Of a stretch of DNA of 64,000 nt, positions 20,275 to 30,729 are shown in pieces. Every line of letters starts with the position of its first letter. Position 1 is the stretch's first letter. Source of the DNA: Oceanobacillus saliphilus (GTDB taxonomy: Bacteria; Bacillota; Bacilli; Bacillales; Amphibacillaceae); the NCBI RefSeq assembly GCF_023522835.1, contig NZ_JALCZU010000001.1, positions 389,297-453,296 of the forward strand. The letters are read 5' to 3'. The translations under genes were made by a program, and so were the position numbers. The notes under the pieces were generated by a model. It had not been told where the DNA came from and did no database searches. It saw only the letters and a program-made list of their open reading frames with translations.

Positions 20275-20784
20275 TTATTTCTTTTCCTCATCCAATTCTT
20301 CATCTTCATCCACATCATCGTCCAATTCTTCATCTAACTCGTCTTCGAATTCATCATCGAAATCGTCATCGTCCAGATCTTCGTCCAGCTCATCAAAGTC
20401 ATTGACTACGTCCGCAATATCCTCATCAACGATGTCAAGTGCAGCGACATCGTCAACGACTGCTTTTTTCTTCTTTTTAACTTTTTTCTTTTTCGGTACT
20501 TCAGTAAGCTCTTCTTCAGCTTGTTCTACAGGATACCAACGTTTGAGACCCCACATACCGGAACCAAGCGCAAGAAAACGTCCGTCCACATTCATGTCGG
20601 TATAAAACTGGGAAATATTGACTTCCTTCTGTTTTTTGTTAAACCCTTTAATCTCTGCAATTTTATCAAAAAGTTCTCTGTAATTAACAGCTTTCTTTTC
20701 TTGTAATAAAATTTTACTCGCCATTTCGATCATCGACATATCCTTTAATTCTTCGTGGCTGAAATTTTCTAAGCTCACGGTCAT
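20275..20784 (-). CDS. rpoE: RNA polymerase delta subunit
   Basis: Delta is a Gram-positive RNA polymerase subunit that speeds enzyme recycling and raises promoter selectivity. The 169-residue protein has the folded N-terminal domain (about 1-90, QFYTDMNVDGRFLALG and WGLKRWYP). A lysine tract (about 97-107) follows, then a disordered Asp/Glu tail to the end, as expected. ATG 20784 is only 3 nt after GGGAG. A GTG two codons later is better spaced and may be the true start. Unlike B. subtilis, the neighbour upstream is icmF. Confidence 0.95.
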   Translation of the reverse strand: MTVSLENFSHEELKDMSMIEMASKILLQEKKAVNYRELFDKIAEIKGFNKKQKEVNISQFYTDMNVDGRFLALGSGMWGLKRWYPVEQAEEELTEVPKKKKVKKKKKAVVDDVAALDIVDEDIADVVNDFDELDEDLDDDDFDDEFEDELDEELDDDVDEDEELDEEKK

Positions 20785-21066
20785 GCACTCCCTTTACTAA
20801 AATATTGAAGGCTTTTTTACGGCCAGTATATCATCATTCATTTTCACGTACATAAAACACACCATTAACTATACCATTTTTCATTTAGAATAAACATATC
20901 TTACATTATAATCCGTTATATATGCAAGACGCCAGAACAAAAGCATGAAAATGTTGAGAATGGATTGGATTCATTCATCAATTTTCCATGCTTTTAAAAT
21001 TGCTTCGTGATTACTTTCGTTTAGCAACCCGAAATTCCAGTAGCCTGAAGTAGGTAGCTTCTCGAA

Positions 21067-24000
21067 TTACATATTTCTTCGATACTGACCTCCAACTTCG
21101 TAAAGGGCTGTTGTTATTTGACCAAGACTTGCCACTTTAACCGTTTCCAGAAGCTCTGCGAAAATGTTTCCACCGGATGCTGCAACATGCTTTAAGCGCC
21201 TCAAAGCTTCATCGGTTTTATCTTTATGCGTATTCTGGAACTTACGTAATTCTGTAATCTGATGTTCTTTTTCCTCTTTCGATGCACGTGCCAGTTCCAT
21301 GGAATCGATATCTTCATCAGTTTGTGGATTCGGATTTAAGTACGTATTGACACCGACAATCGGCAGTTCTCCTGAATGCTTTTTCCCTTCATAATAGAGC
21401 GATTCTTCTTGGATTTTCCCCCGTTGGTATTGGCGCTCCATTGCACCAAGTACGCCCCCACGGTCATTCATTTTCTCAAACTCCTGTAAAACCGCTTCCT
21501 CCACCAGATCTGTAAGTTCATCGACAATGAATGATCCTTGCAACGAATTTTCGTTCTTCGTGAGTCCAAATTCTTTGTTAATGATCATCTGGATGGCCAT
21601 TGCACGGCGGACCGATTCCTCCGTTGGGGTCGTAATTGCTTCATCATATGCATTCGTATGCAAGGAATTCGTGTTATCCTGGATGGCCAATAATGCCTGC
21701 AGTGTTGTACGGATATCATTAAAATCGATTTCCTGTGCATGCAGGGAGCGTCCGGATGTTTGTATATGGTATTTCAGCTTCTGGCTGCGTTCGTTCGCAC
21801 CGTACTTATCCCGCATCGTAATTGCCCAAATCCGACGAGCCACCCGGCCAATTACCGTATATTCCGGATCGAGACCATTGGAAAAGAAGAAGGAAAGATT
21901 CTGTGCAAATTTATTCACGTCCATGCCCCTGCTCAAATAGTACTCGACATACGTAAATCCGTTCGCCAATGTGAATGCAAGCTGAGTGATTGGATTCGCT
22001 CCCGCTTCGGCAATATGATAGCCCGAGATGGAAACGGAATAATAATTACGGACATTTTTTTCAATAAAATATTCCTGAATATCGCCCATCATCCGCAATG
22101 CGAATTCCGTTGAGAAGATACATGTGTTTTGCCCCTGGTCTTCTTTTAAAATGTCTGCCTGTACGGTTCCGCGAATAACAGATATTGTTTTATACTTCAA
22201 ATCGTTATATTCTTCTTCATTTGGTTCACGGTTGTTTTCGGTCTTGAATTTCTCGACCTGCTGATCAATTGCCGTGTTGAAATACATCGCCAAAATAATC
22301 GGTGCTGGCCCATTTATGGTCATGGAAACCGATGTAAGCGGGTCGGTTAGATCAAATCCTGCATACAGTTTTTTCATATCTTCCAATGTACAGATGTTGA
22401 CACCACTTTCGCCGACTTTCCCATAGATATCCGGACGTTCAGCAGGATCTTCACCGTATAGTGTTACCGAGTCAAATGCGGTCGAGAGCCTTTTTGCCTC
22501 ATCATTTTTTGAAAGATAATGAAACCGGCGATTCGTTCGCTCCGGTGTTCCCTCTCCAGCAAATTGTCTCGTTGGATCTTCGCCCTGCCTTTTAAATGGA
22601 AAAACACCTGCAGTAAATGGAAATGCCCCTGGCAAATTTTCCTTCATCAGCCATGTCAACTGCTCGCCCCAATCCCGATATCTTGGGAAGGCGACTTTCG
22701 GAATTTTAAGGCCAGACAATGATTTTGTCGTAATATCCATTTCAATTTCCTTATCCCTGACAGAAAACGTAATCGTATCTCCACTATAGCTTTCTTTTAG
22801 TGAATCCCAGGATTGAAGAAGCTTTCTGGCTTCCGGTTCGAGCTGATCCCGGTATTGATCAATCGTTTGATCAAGAACTTGAAAAACTTCTGCATCGCCC
22901 AATACATCCTTTGTTCCTTCCAGCTGATAGAGCTTTGTTGCAATGTTGCTTTGTTTCTCGACACGTTGGTGATAATTGCGAATATGTCCGGCTATTTCCT
23001 GGAGGTAATGTCTACGTTCATTTGTAATGATGCTGTTCTGTTTTTCGGAAATAATATTGCGGTCAAACGTTATTTCTTCATTCCAGTTGTATTTCTCATT
23101 CAATGTATCGACCAAGGATGCAAATAATGCATTTGTCCCTGCATCATTGAATTGACTGGCAATCGTGCCGAACACAGGAAATTTATTTTTGTCCTGATGA
23201 AAAAGCATATGGCTTCTTTCATATTGTTTCCGCACTTGGTTCAAAGCATCTTCTGAACCTTTTTGTTCAAATTTATTAATGACAATAAAATCGGCGTAAT
23301 CAATCATATCGATTTTCTCCAATTGTGTTGGTGCACCGAATTCTGCTGTCATAATATACATCGAAAGGTCCGTAATTTCAGTGATGGCCGCATCCCCCTG
23401 ACCAATCCCACTTGTTTCCACAATTACAAGGTCATATCCGGAGGCACGTAAGACATCGATTACTTCCTGAATGGCCTTTGATAACTCTGATCGTGAATCC
23501 CTTGTTGCGAGCGACCGCATGTAAACCCGGTCGGAGAAAATGGCATTCATGCGAATACGGTCACCAAGCAGGGCGCCACCTGTTTTCTTTTTCGTCGGAT
23601 CAATCGAAATAATAGCTATTTTACGATCTGCAACTTCATTCATAAACCTTCGAATCAGCTCATCGGTCAGTGAACTTTTCCCGGCTCCACCTGTCCCTGT
23701 TATACCGAGAACAGGAATATCTTTATTACCGCTGTCCTGAAGTGCTTTTAACACCTTTTGTTTTTCATCCGGATCGGTTTGATCGCTCTCGACAAACGTA
23801 ATCAATTTGGCGATTGCTGTCCGGTTACCTTGGCTGAGTTTTTCCAGGTCTTTTTCCAAATCGATTGGAGGGATATAATCACATTGCTCAAGCATTCGAT
23901 TAATCATTCCTTGAAGACCGTATTTCCGCCCGTCCTCCGGTGAAAAAATCCATGCTACCCCATAGTCGTGAAGTTCCTTGATTTCCCGTGGGATAATGGT

Positions 24001-24309
24001 GCCACCCCCGCCACCAAAAACGTGGATATGGCTAGCACCTAATTCCTTCAGTAAATCAACCATGTATTTAAAATATTCCACATGTCCGCCTTGATAGGAT
24101 GACATCGCGATACCTTGGACATCTTCTTGAATTGCCGCATGGACAACTTCCTCGACAGATCTGTTGTGGCCTAAATGAATGACCTCTGCACCACTTGCCT
24201 GCAGGATTCTTCTCATAATGTTGATGGATGCATCATGCCCATCAAACAAGCTGGAAGCAGTCACAAACCGGACGGGGTTCTTCGGTGAATAGATTTCAAC
24301 CTGTTCCAT
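21067..24309 (-). CDS. icmF: fused isobutyryl-CoA mutase (IcmF)
   Basis: IcmF is a B12-dependent mutase that interconverts isobutyryl-CoA and n-butyryl-CoA, with its own GTPase chaperone fused between the two mutase parts. The order is the adenosylcobalamin domain (about 15-140, DGHD at 23-26), the MeaI-type GTPase with Walker A GTGGAGKS (205-212), a linker, and the substrate barrel (about 540-1080, [19 protein letters not shown]). The 1080-residue length fits. It is the last gene of the acyl-CoA operon. The substrate could be another branched acyl-CoA, which sequence inspection cannot settle. Confidence 0.93.
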   Translation of the reverse strand: MEQVEIYSPKNPVRFVTASSLFDGHDASINIMRRILQASGAEVIHLGHNRSVEEVVHAAIQEDVQGIAMSSYQGGHVEYFKYMVDLLKELGASHIHVFGGGGGTIIPREIKELHDYGVAWIFSPEDGRKYGLQGMINRMLEQCDYIPPIDLEKDLEKLSQGNRTAIAKLITFVESDQTDPDEKQKVLKALQDSGNKDIPVLGITGTGGAGKSSLTDELIRRFMNEVADRKIAIISIDPTKKKTGGALLGDRIRMNAIFSDRVYMRSLATRDSRSELSKAIQEVIDVLRASGYDLVIVETSGIGQGDAAITEITDLSMYIMTAEFGAPTQLEKIDMIDYADFIVINKFEQKGSEDALNQVRKQYERSHMLFHQDKNKFPVFGTIASQFNDAGTNALFASLVDTLNEKYNWNEEITFDRNIISEKQNSIITNERRHYLQEIAGHIRNYHQRVEKQSNIATKLYQLEGTKDVLGDAEVFQVLDQTIDQYRDQLEPEARKLLQSWDSLKESYSGDTITFSVRDKEIEMDITTKSLSGLKIPKVAFPRYRDWGEQLTWLMKENLPGAFPFTAGVFPFKRQGEDPTRQFAGEGTPERTNRRFHYLSKNDEAKRLSTAFDSVTLYGEDPAERPDIYGKVGESGVNICTLEDMKKLYAGFDLTDPLTSVSMTINGPAPIILAMYFNTAIDQQVEKFKTENNREPNEEEYNDLKYKTISVIRGTVQADILKEDQGQNTCIFSTEFALRMMGDIQEYFIEKNVRNYYSVSISGYHIAEAGANPITQLAFTLANGFTYVEYYLSRGMDVNKFAQNLSFFFSNGLDPEYTVIGRVARRIWAITMRDKYGANERSQKLKYHIQTSGRSLHAQEIDFNDIRTTLQALLAIQDNTNSLHTNAYDEAITTPTEESVRRAMAIQMIINKEFGLTKNENSLQGSFIVDELTDLVEEAVLQEFEKMNDRGGVLGAMERQYQRGKIQEESLYYEGKKHSGELPIVGVNTYLNPNPQTDEDIDSMELARASKEEKEHQITELRKFQNTHKDKTDEALRRLKHVAASGGNIFAELLETVKVASLGQITTALYEVGGQYRRNM

Positions 24310-24343
24310 CCTTCCTCATCCTCCTTCTGGGAATTAAACGATT

Positions 24344-24955
24344 TTATTCTTTTACCGCATGATCAATAAGGTTCATCTGCATGTCGACATATTCTTCCAA
24401 CGAAAACTGCTTTTGCAAAATCCATCTGCGAAAGCCCCACATATGGCCACCGACAACAATGTTATTGGCCAGCAGTGCAACTTCTTTAGCGGATAGTCTA
24501 TCTTTTATGCAGGCCGTCATAACTTTTTCAACGAGCCCGACCATCTCTCGCTCTTTTTGCATCACATAATCCCTTGTTTCCTTTTTCAATGATTTTATTT
24601 CCTGATAAAGAATGACGATTTCATCCTGCATATCATCCATCAGGTAAAAATAGGAGCGGATTGCTTTTTGCATATTCGGAATAGATGGATACTCCAGATC
24701 AACAGCATGTGCAATGCGCTCGCGTACCTGTTCGTGGATGGAATCGCAGACAAGAAATAAGACATCTTCTTTCGTCCGGATATATTCATAGAGTGTTCCG
24801 ATGCTGAATCCGGACTCCTTAGCGATTTCTCTTGTTGTTGTGCGATGGAATCCCTTTTCCTGGAAAAGCTTAATTGCACCTTTTATGATTTGATTTCTCC
24901 GCTTTTTAACCAATTCCTGGTCTTTAACGGAGGAGAGAATTTTCTCCTCGCTCAT
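24344..24955 (-). CDS. TetR/AcrR family regulator of the acyl-CoA operon
   Basis: A 203-residue regulator with an N-terminal helix-turn-helix (about residues 22-65: IIKGAIKLFQEKGFHRTTTR, then SGFSIGTLYEYIRTKEDVLF) and a helical ligand domain. The frame opens at 24982, but the ATG at 24955 shares an ATGA overlap with the meaB stop and is preferred. Its place inside the operon, between meaB and icmF, suggests it senses an acyl-CoA and represses the operon. The palindrome at 32926-32943 is a candidate site. Confidence 0.88.
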   Translation of the reverse strand: MSEEKILSSVKDQELVKKRRNQIIKGAIKLFQEKGFHRTTTREIAKESGFSIGTLYEYIRTKEDVLFLVCDSIHEQVRERIAHAVDLEYPSIPNMQKAIRSYFYLMDDMQDEIVILYQEIKSLKKETRDYVMQKEREMVGLVEKVMTACIKDRLSAKEVALLANNIVVGGHMWGFRRWILQKQFSLEEYVDMQMNLIDHAVKE

Positions 24956-25896
24956 TCGGCAATCCCACCTTCCTTTTTCCATTTTGCAAACACGTCTTTT
25001 GCCAGTTGATATGGGTCTGTATCTGCTTCAATTGCTGGAAGGGTATCTTGTTGTTTTTCCATAAAGGATTTCACATCTCGCCAGATTTCTTCGCGAATTA
25101 ACTCGTATACTTCAAGCTCCAGCTGCTCTTCCCGCTGTTTTTTCCCGGATTGGGTTGTATACAAATAGTCATGGTGTTCGTTAATCTTTTCCCAGAGCTC
25201 ATCTGTTCCTTTGTTTTCGGTCGTAATCGTCTTGATAATTGGTGTTATATGGTCTTCTGTTGCCGACATCATAACAAGCTCACGTAAAAGTGCCTTCAGC
25301 TTCCCAACACCGTGGAGATCTGCTTTATTGATAACAAACAGATCTGCGATTTCCATAATCCCTGCTTTGAAAATTTGTAGAACATCTCCACTGTTCGGTG
25401 TCAGTACAACCGCTGTCGTGTCAACCACCTTCATAATGTCGAGCTCAGACTGGCCGACGCCTACTGTTTCAACAATGACGACGTCAAAACCGTATGCATC
25501 GCAAATCCGAATCGAATCCTTTGTAGCACGGGAGAGCCCACCAAGACTTCCTCTTGTTGCCATGCTTCGAATATAGACGCCATCATCCGTGAAATGCTGG
25601 TTCATCCGTACACGGTCACCAAGCAATGCTCCACCGCTGAATGGACTGGTAGGATCAACAGCAAGGACCGCAACGGTTTTACCCTCATCACGTATATGTG
25701 TTATTAGCCGGTTAACGAGCGAACTTTTCCCGGCACCGGGCGATCCGGTCAAACCAACATAAATCGCATGTTTATCCAGGGAAAATACATCACTCAGCAT
25801 TTCAAGCTTCTCTGGGTGGTCGTTCTCCACCATCGTAATTGCCCTTGCTAGCGCACGTACATCCTTCCGTTTCATCCGTTCAACGATTTCATGCAT
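24952..25896 (-). CDS. meaB: MeaB-type GTPase chaperone of B12 mutases
   Basis: MeaB is a G3E GTPase that loads and protects adenosylcobalamin in acyl-CoA mutases. The 314-residue protein has Walker A GSPGAGKS at 51-58, the [19 protein letters not shown] block, VETVGVGQSE and the NKAD base-recognition motif. It is adjacent to icmF even though IcmF already carries a fused homologous GTPase, so it may serve another mutase or another step. The ATG at 25896 follows AAAGGAAG. Confidence 0.92.
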   Translation of the reverse strand: MHEIVERMKRKDVRALARAITMVENDHPEKLEMLSDVFSLDKHAIYVGLTGSPGAGKSSLVNRLITHIRDEGKTVAVLAVDPTSPFSGGALLGDRVRMNQHFTDDGVYIRSMATRGSLGGLSRATKDSIRICDAYGFDVVIVETVGVGQSELDIMKVVDTTAVVLTPNSGDVLQIFKAGIMEIADLFVINKADLHGVGKLKALLRELVMMSATEDHITPIIKTITTENKGTDELWEKINEHHDYLYTTQSGKKQREEQLELEVYELIREEIWRDVKSFMEKQQDTLPAIEADTDPYQLAKDVFAKWKKEGGIAE

Positions 25897-25944
25897 TTGG
25901 TACTTCCTTTCCGTGGGTTGTTACTATTACTTGTATCGATTATT

Positions 25945-26094
25945 TTATCTGCGATGCTAGTTAGTTGTTTACTCTTCTTTATCGGCGATTTCTCAGATTT
26001 TAACGGCGATATGTTGAATTTAGCTGCGATTTTTTCGATTTATCAGCGATATTCTGGATTTATCGGTTCTTTCACCGAATTTAGCTGCGAATCT
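25945..26094. repeat. degenerate 20-21 nt tandem array between acdA and meaB
   Basis: Units begin at 25978, 25999, 26019, 26039, 26059 and 26080, with a further partial one near 25945. The consensus is close to TTTAKCGGCGATWTTTTGAA. Units are 60-80% alike by eye, with fixed spacing of 20 or 21. The array fills the 198-nt gap inside the operon, up to the acdA stop codon. Confidence 0.75.
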
Positions 26095-27234
26095 TTATTT
26101 CGTCAGCATTCTGCCTATAACAAGGCGCTGTATTTCATTGGTTCCTTCGTAAATTTGCGTAATTTTTGCATCGCGCATGTAGCGTTCTACCGGGTAGTCT
26201 TTCGTATAGCCATAGCCGCCAAACACTTGGACTGCTTCCACCGTGATGCGCATCGCTGCGTCACCTGCGTACAGTTTGGACATGGCCGATGCCTTACCAT
26301 ATGGAAGGCCTTCTGATTCAAGCCATGCAGCCTGATAGGTTAATAGGCGGGCCGCTTCAATTTCCGTTGCCATGTCTGCCAGTTTGAACGAGATTCCTTG
26401 ATTATTTGCGATTGGCTTGCCGAATTGCTCACGTCCTTTCGCATACTCCACCGCAGCATCCATTGCGCCCTGTGCAATACCAAGCGCTTGGGCAGCTATT
26501 CCGTTTCTTCCACCATCCAATGTTGACATGGCAATTTTGAAACCTTCCCCTTCTTTCCCTAGCATGTTTTCTTTCGGTATGCGGCAGTTTTCAAAGATTA
26601 ATTCAGTTGTTGGTGAGGAGCGAATTCCGAGTTTCTTTTCTTTTTTTCCGAAAGCAAATCCTTCTGTACCTTTTTCAACAATGAATGCACTGATTCCCTT
26701 ATGTTTTGCGTCAGCATCTGTTTTAGCGAATACAATGTAAATATCCGCAACACCGCCGTTTGTGATCCATACTTTGTTTCCGTTAAGGATATAATGTTCG
26801 CCATCATCCTTGGCCGTTGTTTTCATAGATACGACATCACTTCCCGCACCTGGTTCTGATAATGCATAGGCACCCAAAGATTCACCGGTTGCGAGACGAG
26901 TGAGGAAGTTTTTCTTCTGTGCTTCATTCCCGTATTTATAGATGGGCCAGCTTGCGAGCGATAGGTGGGCCGAAAGTGTTACACCGGTAGATGCGCAAAC
27001 TCTGGATAATTCCTCTACTGCTATACAATAGCTCACATAATCGGCACCAATTCCACCGTACTCCTCTGGCCAAGGAATTCCTGTCAACCCGAGTTCAGCC
27101 ATTTTATCGAAAATTTCCCGATCAAATCGCTCCTCTTCGTCCCGCTCCGCTGCTGTTGGCTGCACTTCCTTTTCCGCAAAGTCACGGACCATTTTTCGAA
27201 GCATCTCTTGTTCTTCGGTTAATTTAAAATTCAT
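26095..27234 (-). CDS. acdA: acyl-CoA dehydrogenase
   Basis: This FAD enzyme introduces the alpha-beta double bond into short or branched acyl-CoAs. The 379-residue protein has the usual helical N-domain, the [12 protein letters not shown] and WITNGG flavin contacts and a C-terminal [11 protein letters not shown] with the catalytic base Glu363. The ATG at 27234 follows AAGGGGAG. It is paired with a second dehydrogenase just upstream. B. subtilis acdA also lies near rpoE. Confidence 0.93.
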   Translation of the reverse strand: MNFKLTEEQEMLRKMVRDFAEKEVQPTAAERDEEERFDREIFDKMAELGLTGIPWPEEYGGIGADYVSYCIAVEELSRVCASTGVTLSAHLSLASWPIYKYGNEAQKKNFLTRLATGESLGAYALSEPGAGSDVVSMKTTAKDDGEHYILNGNKVWITNGGVADIYIVFAKTDADAKHKGISAFIVEKGTEGFAFGKKEKKLGIRSSPTTELIFENCRIPKENMLGKEGEGFKIAMSTLDGGRNGIAAQALGIAQGAMDAAVEYAKGREQFGKPIANNQGISFKLADMATEIEAARLLTYQAAWLESEGLPYGKASAMSKLYAGDAAMRITVEAVQVFGGYGYTKDYPVERYMRDAKITQIYEGTNEIQRLVIGRMLTK

Positions 27235-27246
27235 CCTAATCTCCCC

Positions 27247-28383
27247 TTACGTATTTAATAGATGTTTGGCAATAACGATATGTTGAATTTCATTGGTTCC
27301 TTCATAAATTTCCGTTACTTTCGCATCACGGAACAGCCGCTCGACCGGATATTCCTCGGTATAACCATAGCCACCGTAAATTTGCACCGCTTCAATCGCA
27401 TTGGCCATCGCTGTTTTCGTTGCGACCATTTTCGCCATCGATGTTTCTTTGCCGCATGGAATGCCTTTTTCGATAAGGTCTGCTGCATGGTAAGTTAGTA
27501 GTTTTGCAGATTCCACAGCTGTTGCCATCTCCGCAAGCTTGAAGGATATACCTTGATTCGCTGCAATCGGTTTGCCGAATTGTTCCCGTTCCTTCGCATA
27601 GGCAACCGCATAATCAAGTGCTGCTTCGGCGATTCCAAGGCCCTGTGCTGCAATGCCGATTCTCCCGATATTCAAATTGGCCATGGCAATTTGAAAACCT
27701 TTGCCTTCTTCGCCTAGCAGGTTTTCTTTCGGAACAACACAATGATCGAAAGTCAGCTGGACGGTGTTCGATCCATGTAGTCCCATCTTCTTTTCTTTTT
27801 TACCAATGACGAGTCCTGGAGCGCTTTTCTCAACAATAAAGGCACTGATATCCTTGGCATTTTTACCTGTTCTGGCAAACGTGATGTATGTATCTGCCAC
27901 ACCTCCATTGGTAATAAAAACCTTGGAGCCATTTAATATATAGTTGTCACCATCTTTTTTGGCACTCGTCTTCAGACTGCTGGCATCCGAGCCTGCACTT
28001 GGTTCTGTCAATGCGAAGGCACCTAAGTATTCTCCTGTCGCGAGTTTTGGTAGGAATCGCTTTTTTTGTTCTTCATTTCCGAAATATAAAATCGGATTTG
28101 TCCCGACAGACGTGTGAACGGATAAAATAACACCAACCGTTGCACTTACTTTTGAAAGCTCATGGATCGTGCTGATGTAAGAAGTGAAGTCCATCCCTCC
28201 GCCGTCATACTCCACAGGAATCGGTATACCCATCAAACCAAGCTCTCCCATTTTCTTGACGATTTCAATCGGAAAACGGTCCTCTGTCTCCATCCGTTCG
28301 ATTTCGCCGGCGACTTCCTTTTGGGCAAAATCACGGACCATTTTCCGGACTATTTCTTGTTCTTCGGTAAAATTCATAACCAT
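27247..28383 (-). CDS. acyl-CoA dehydrogenase, second paralogue (MmgC-like)
   Basis: A 378-residue homologue of the neighbouring dehydrogenase, with [17 protein letters not shown] and [10 protein letters not shown], the catalytic Glu at 361. It differs enough from acdA to suggest a distinct chain-length or branch preference. The ATG at 28383 has AGAGGTG 7 nt upstream. The gap to acdA is only 12 nt, so the two are co-transcribed. Confidence 0.92.
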   Translation of the reverse strand: MVMNFTEEQEIVRKMVRDFAQKEVAGEIERMETEDRFPIEIVKKMGELGLMGIPIPVEYDGGGMDFTSYISTIHELSKVSATVGVILSVHTSVGTNPILYFGNEEQKKRFLPKLATGEYLGAFALTEPSAGSDASSLKTSAKKDGDNYILNGSKVFITNGGVADTYITFARTGKNAKDISAFIVEKSAPGLVIGKKEKKMGLHGSNTVQLTFDHCVVPKENLLGEEGKGFQIAMANLNIGRIGIAAQGLGIAEAALDYAVAYAKEREQFGKPIAANQGISFKLAEMATAVESAKLLTYHAADLIEKGIPCGKETSMAKMVATKTAMANAIEAVQIYGGYGYTEEYPVERLFRDAKVTEIYEGTNEIQHIVIAKHLLNT

Positions 28384-28414
28384 CTTCTAGCACCTCTCTT
28401 CGGTGTGTCATTTC

Positions 28415-29266
28415 CTAGCTATATTGATAGAAACCTCTGCCAGACTTTTTACCGAGCCAGCCTGCTTTTACATATTGCCGGAGCAATGGACATGGACGAT
28501 ATTTGCTGTCTCCGAACCCATCATGAAGAACTTCCATTATGGATAGGCATGTATCCAGTCCAATAAAATCTGCCAGCGCAAGCGGTCCCATTGGATGGTT
28601 CATGCCAAGTTTCATGACGTGATCGACATCTTCCGGTGTGGCGACCCCTTCATAAACGGTATAAATCGCTTCGTTGATCATCGGCATTAGAATACGGTTC
28701 GATACAAAGCCAGGGAAATCTTTTACTTCCACTGGAGTCTTTCTCAATTCGTCAGTCATTTTTTGAATCGCTTCATAGGTTTCGTCACTTGTCTGCAAAC
28801 CACGGATAATCTCAACTAGCTTCATCACTGGAACCGGATTCATAAAATGCATGCCGATTACCTGTTCCGGACGTTGTGTCACTGCTGCAATTTCCGTGAT
28901 TGGCAATGAAGAGGTGTTGGAGGCAAGGATAGCATGTGACGGTGCAACTTGATCCAGTTCACGGAAAACCGCTTCCTTTACATCCATATTTTCTACCACT
29001 GCTTCGATAACCAAATCGCATGTTGCAGCATCTTTTAATTCGCTTGATGGAGATAAACGGCTCATTGTCACTGATTTATCTTCTTCGGCGATTTTTCCCT
29101 TTTCCACATTTCGTGCAAGTCGTTTTTCAATGTCGTTTAGACCCTTTTTCAGTGCTTCTTCATTCATGTCGTGGAGCAGTACTTCATAGCCTGCTTGTGC
29201 ACAGACTTGAGCTATCCCTGAACCCATTTGCCCTGCTCCGATGACCATTACCTTTTTGATTGTCAT
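28415..29266 (-). CDS. hbd: 3-hydroxybutyryl-CoA dehydrogenase
   Basis: Hbd oxidises 3-hydroxyacyl-CoA with NAD. The Rossmann motif GAGQMGSG is at 10-17 of a 283-residue protein, the catalytic histidine is His140 in [11 protein letters not shown], and [11 protein letters not shown] with the C-terminal [18 protein letters not shown] segment is typical. The frame opens at 29311, but the ATG at 29266 follows GAGGAG closely and is chosen. It acts between the dehydrogenases and thiolase of this operon. Confidence 0.93.
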   Translation of the reverse strand: MTIKKVMVIGAGQMGSGIAQVCAQAGYEVLLHDMNEEALKKGLNDIEKRLARNVEKGKIAEEDKSVTMSRLSPSSELKDAATCDLVIEAVVENMDVKEAVFRELDQVAPSHAILASNTSSLPITEIAAVTQRPEQVIGMHFMNPVPVMKLVEIIRGLQTSDETYEAIQKMTDELRKTPVEVKDFPGFVSNRILMPMINEAIYTVYEGVATPEDVDHVMKLGMNHPMGPLALADFIGLDTCLSIMEVLHDGFGDSKYRPCPLLRQYVKAGWLGKKSGRGFYQYS

Positions 29267-29291
29267 TAGCTTCACTCCTCCTTTATTCTTG

Positions 29292-30479
29292 TTACGCTTT
29301 GGGAACTTCAATTAAAACGGCATCGCCTTGGCCACCGCCACTGCAGATAGCTGCGATTCCCAGTCCGCCACCACGGCGTTTCAGTTCATGAATCAATGTT
29401 AAAATAATACGCGCTCCACTTGCACCAATCGGATGTCCTAAAGCTACCGCTCCACCATTTACATTCACTTTCTCATTGTCAATACCGGCGATTTTCCCGC
29501 TTGCAAGGGAGACGGCTGCAAAAGCCTCGTTAATTTCAAATAAATCGATTTCCTCTTTTTTATGTCCCGTTTTTTCAAGCAATTTATTGATGACGAGTCC
29601 TGGTGTCTGCGGAAAATCCTTTGCTTCCACAGCAACTTCTGCGTGGCCTAGAACCGTTGCCATTGGTGTCTTTCCAAGCTCTTCCGCTTTCTGATCCGAC
29701 ATTACGACAAATGCACATGCCCCGTCATTAATGCCAGGTGCATTACCAGCAGTAATCGTGCCGTTCTTATCAAAAGCCGGACGCAGACTTGCTAGTTTTT
29801 CAACGGTTGTTTCTTTTCGTGGTGCTTCATCGGTATCCACTACAATTGGGTCACCTTTACGTACCGGTACCTCTATCGGAACAATTTCTTCAGCAAACTT
29901 TCCATCCTCAATTGCCTTGATTGCCCGTTGATGGCTGCGGTAGGACCATTCATCCTGGGATTCCCTTGACAGCTCAAGTTCTTCTGCTGTGGAGTTTCCG
30001 TAATTGCCCATATGGACACCTGTAAAGGTACATGTCAGCCCATCGTGAACCATCATATCGACAACGCTTTTGTCGCCCATGCGGTTACCCCAGCGCGCAT
30101 CAGGAAGAAAATAGGGGGCATTGCTCATGCTTTCCATGCCGCCAGCAACGATAATATCTTCATCGCCAAGACGAATCAGCTGATCTGCGAGTGTTACGCT
30201 CCGCAAGCCGGATGCACATACTTTATTGATTGTCTCCGTTTTCACTTCCCAAGGTATCCCAGCTTCACGTGCAGCCTGACGCGAAGGAATCTGCCCCTGG
30301 CCACCCTGTAGCACGGTACCCATAATCACTTCATCCACTTCGGAACCATCCATGCCAGCCCGATGCAATGCTTCCTTGATCACCTTTCCTCCAAGCTGTG
30401 ATGCGGTTAACGGCTTTAATCCTCCACCAAATTTTCCAAATGGCGTACGTGCCCCTGAAACGATAACTGTTTTTCTCAT
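29292..30479 (-). CDS. acetyl-CoA C-acetyltransferase (thiolase)
   Basis: The 395-residue enzyme cleaves 3-ketoacyl-CoA with CoA, or runs in reverse. It has the acyl-accepting Cys88 in [10 protein letters not shown], the [16 protein letters not shown] histidine motif near residue 350 and the second cysteine in [11 protein letters not shown] near 380. It is homologous to AtoB/MmgA/ThlA, and the exact symbol cannot be fixed by eye. The ATG at 30479 follows GAAGGGATG. It sits between fadF and hbd. Confidence 0.93.
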   Translation of the reverse strand: MRKTVIVSGARTPFGKFGGGLKPLTASQLGGKVIKEALHRAGMDGSEVDEVIMGTVLQGGQGQIPSRQAAREAGIPWEVKTETINKVCASGLRSVTLADQLIRLGDEDIIVAGGMESMSNAPYFLPDARWGNRMGDKSVVDMMVHDGLTCTFTGVHMGNYGNSTAEELELSRESQDEWSYRSHQRAIKAIEDGKFAEEIVPIEVPVRKGDPIVVDTDEAPRKETTVEKLASLRPAFDKNGTITAGNAPGINDGACAFVVMSDQKAEELGKTPMATVLGHAEVAVEAKDFPQTPGLVINKLLEKTGHKKEEIDLFEINEAFAAVSLASGKIAGIDNEKVNVNGGAVALGHPIGASGARIILTLIHELKRRGGGLGIAAICSGGGQGDAVLIEVPKA

Positions 30480-30535
30480 CGCGATTCATCCCTTCTTAAT
30501 TTGGTTTTATAGGCTTACATTTACCTCTATAACAT

Positions 30536-30638
30536 TGAACGATGGCATTTTTATTGTGAACGATGGCTATTCTCCTGTGAACGATGGCATTTCTCTCTAA
30601 TCATTGGCACTTTCTAGCAAATCAATGGCATTTTCCAA
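30536..30638. repeat. 20-21 nt tandem array between fadF and the thiolase gene
   Basis: Five units begin at 30536, 30556, 30577, 30598 and 30618, with a consensus near GTGAACGATGGCATTTCTCTN. The first three share TGAACGATGGC, and the last two drift. The array occupies the intra-operon gap and has no sequence similarity to the other arrays beyond period and placement. Confidence 0.8.
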
Positions 30639-30729
30639 TTCATCAGCTGCGATTGAACGCTCGCTCACCTTCTCCTCTCGAAAAAGATAGAGGGGTATTC
30701 TAATCGAGCCCCTCTATCCGTTTTCCGTC

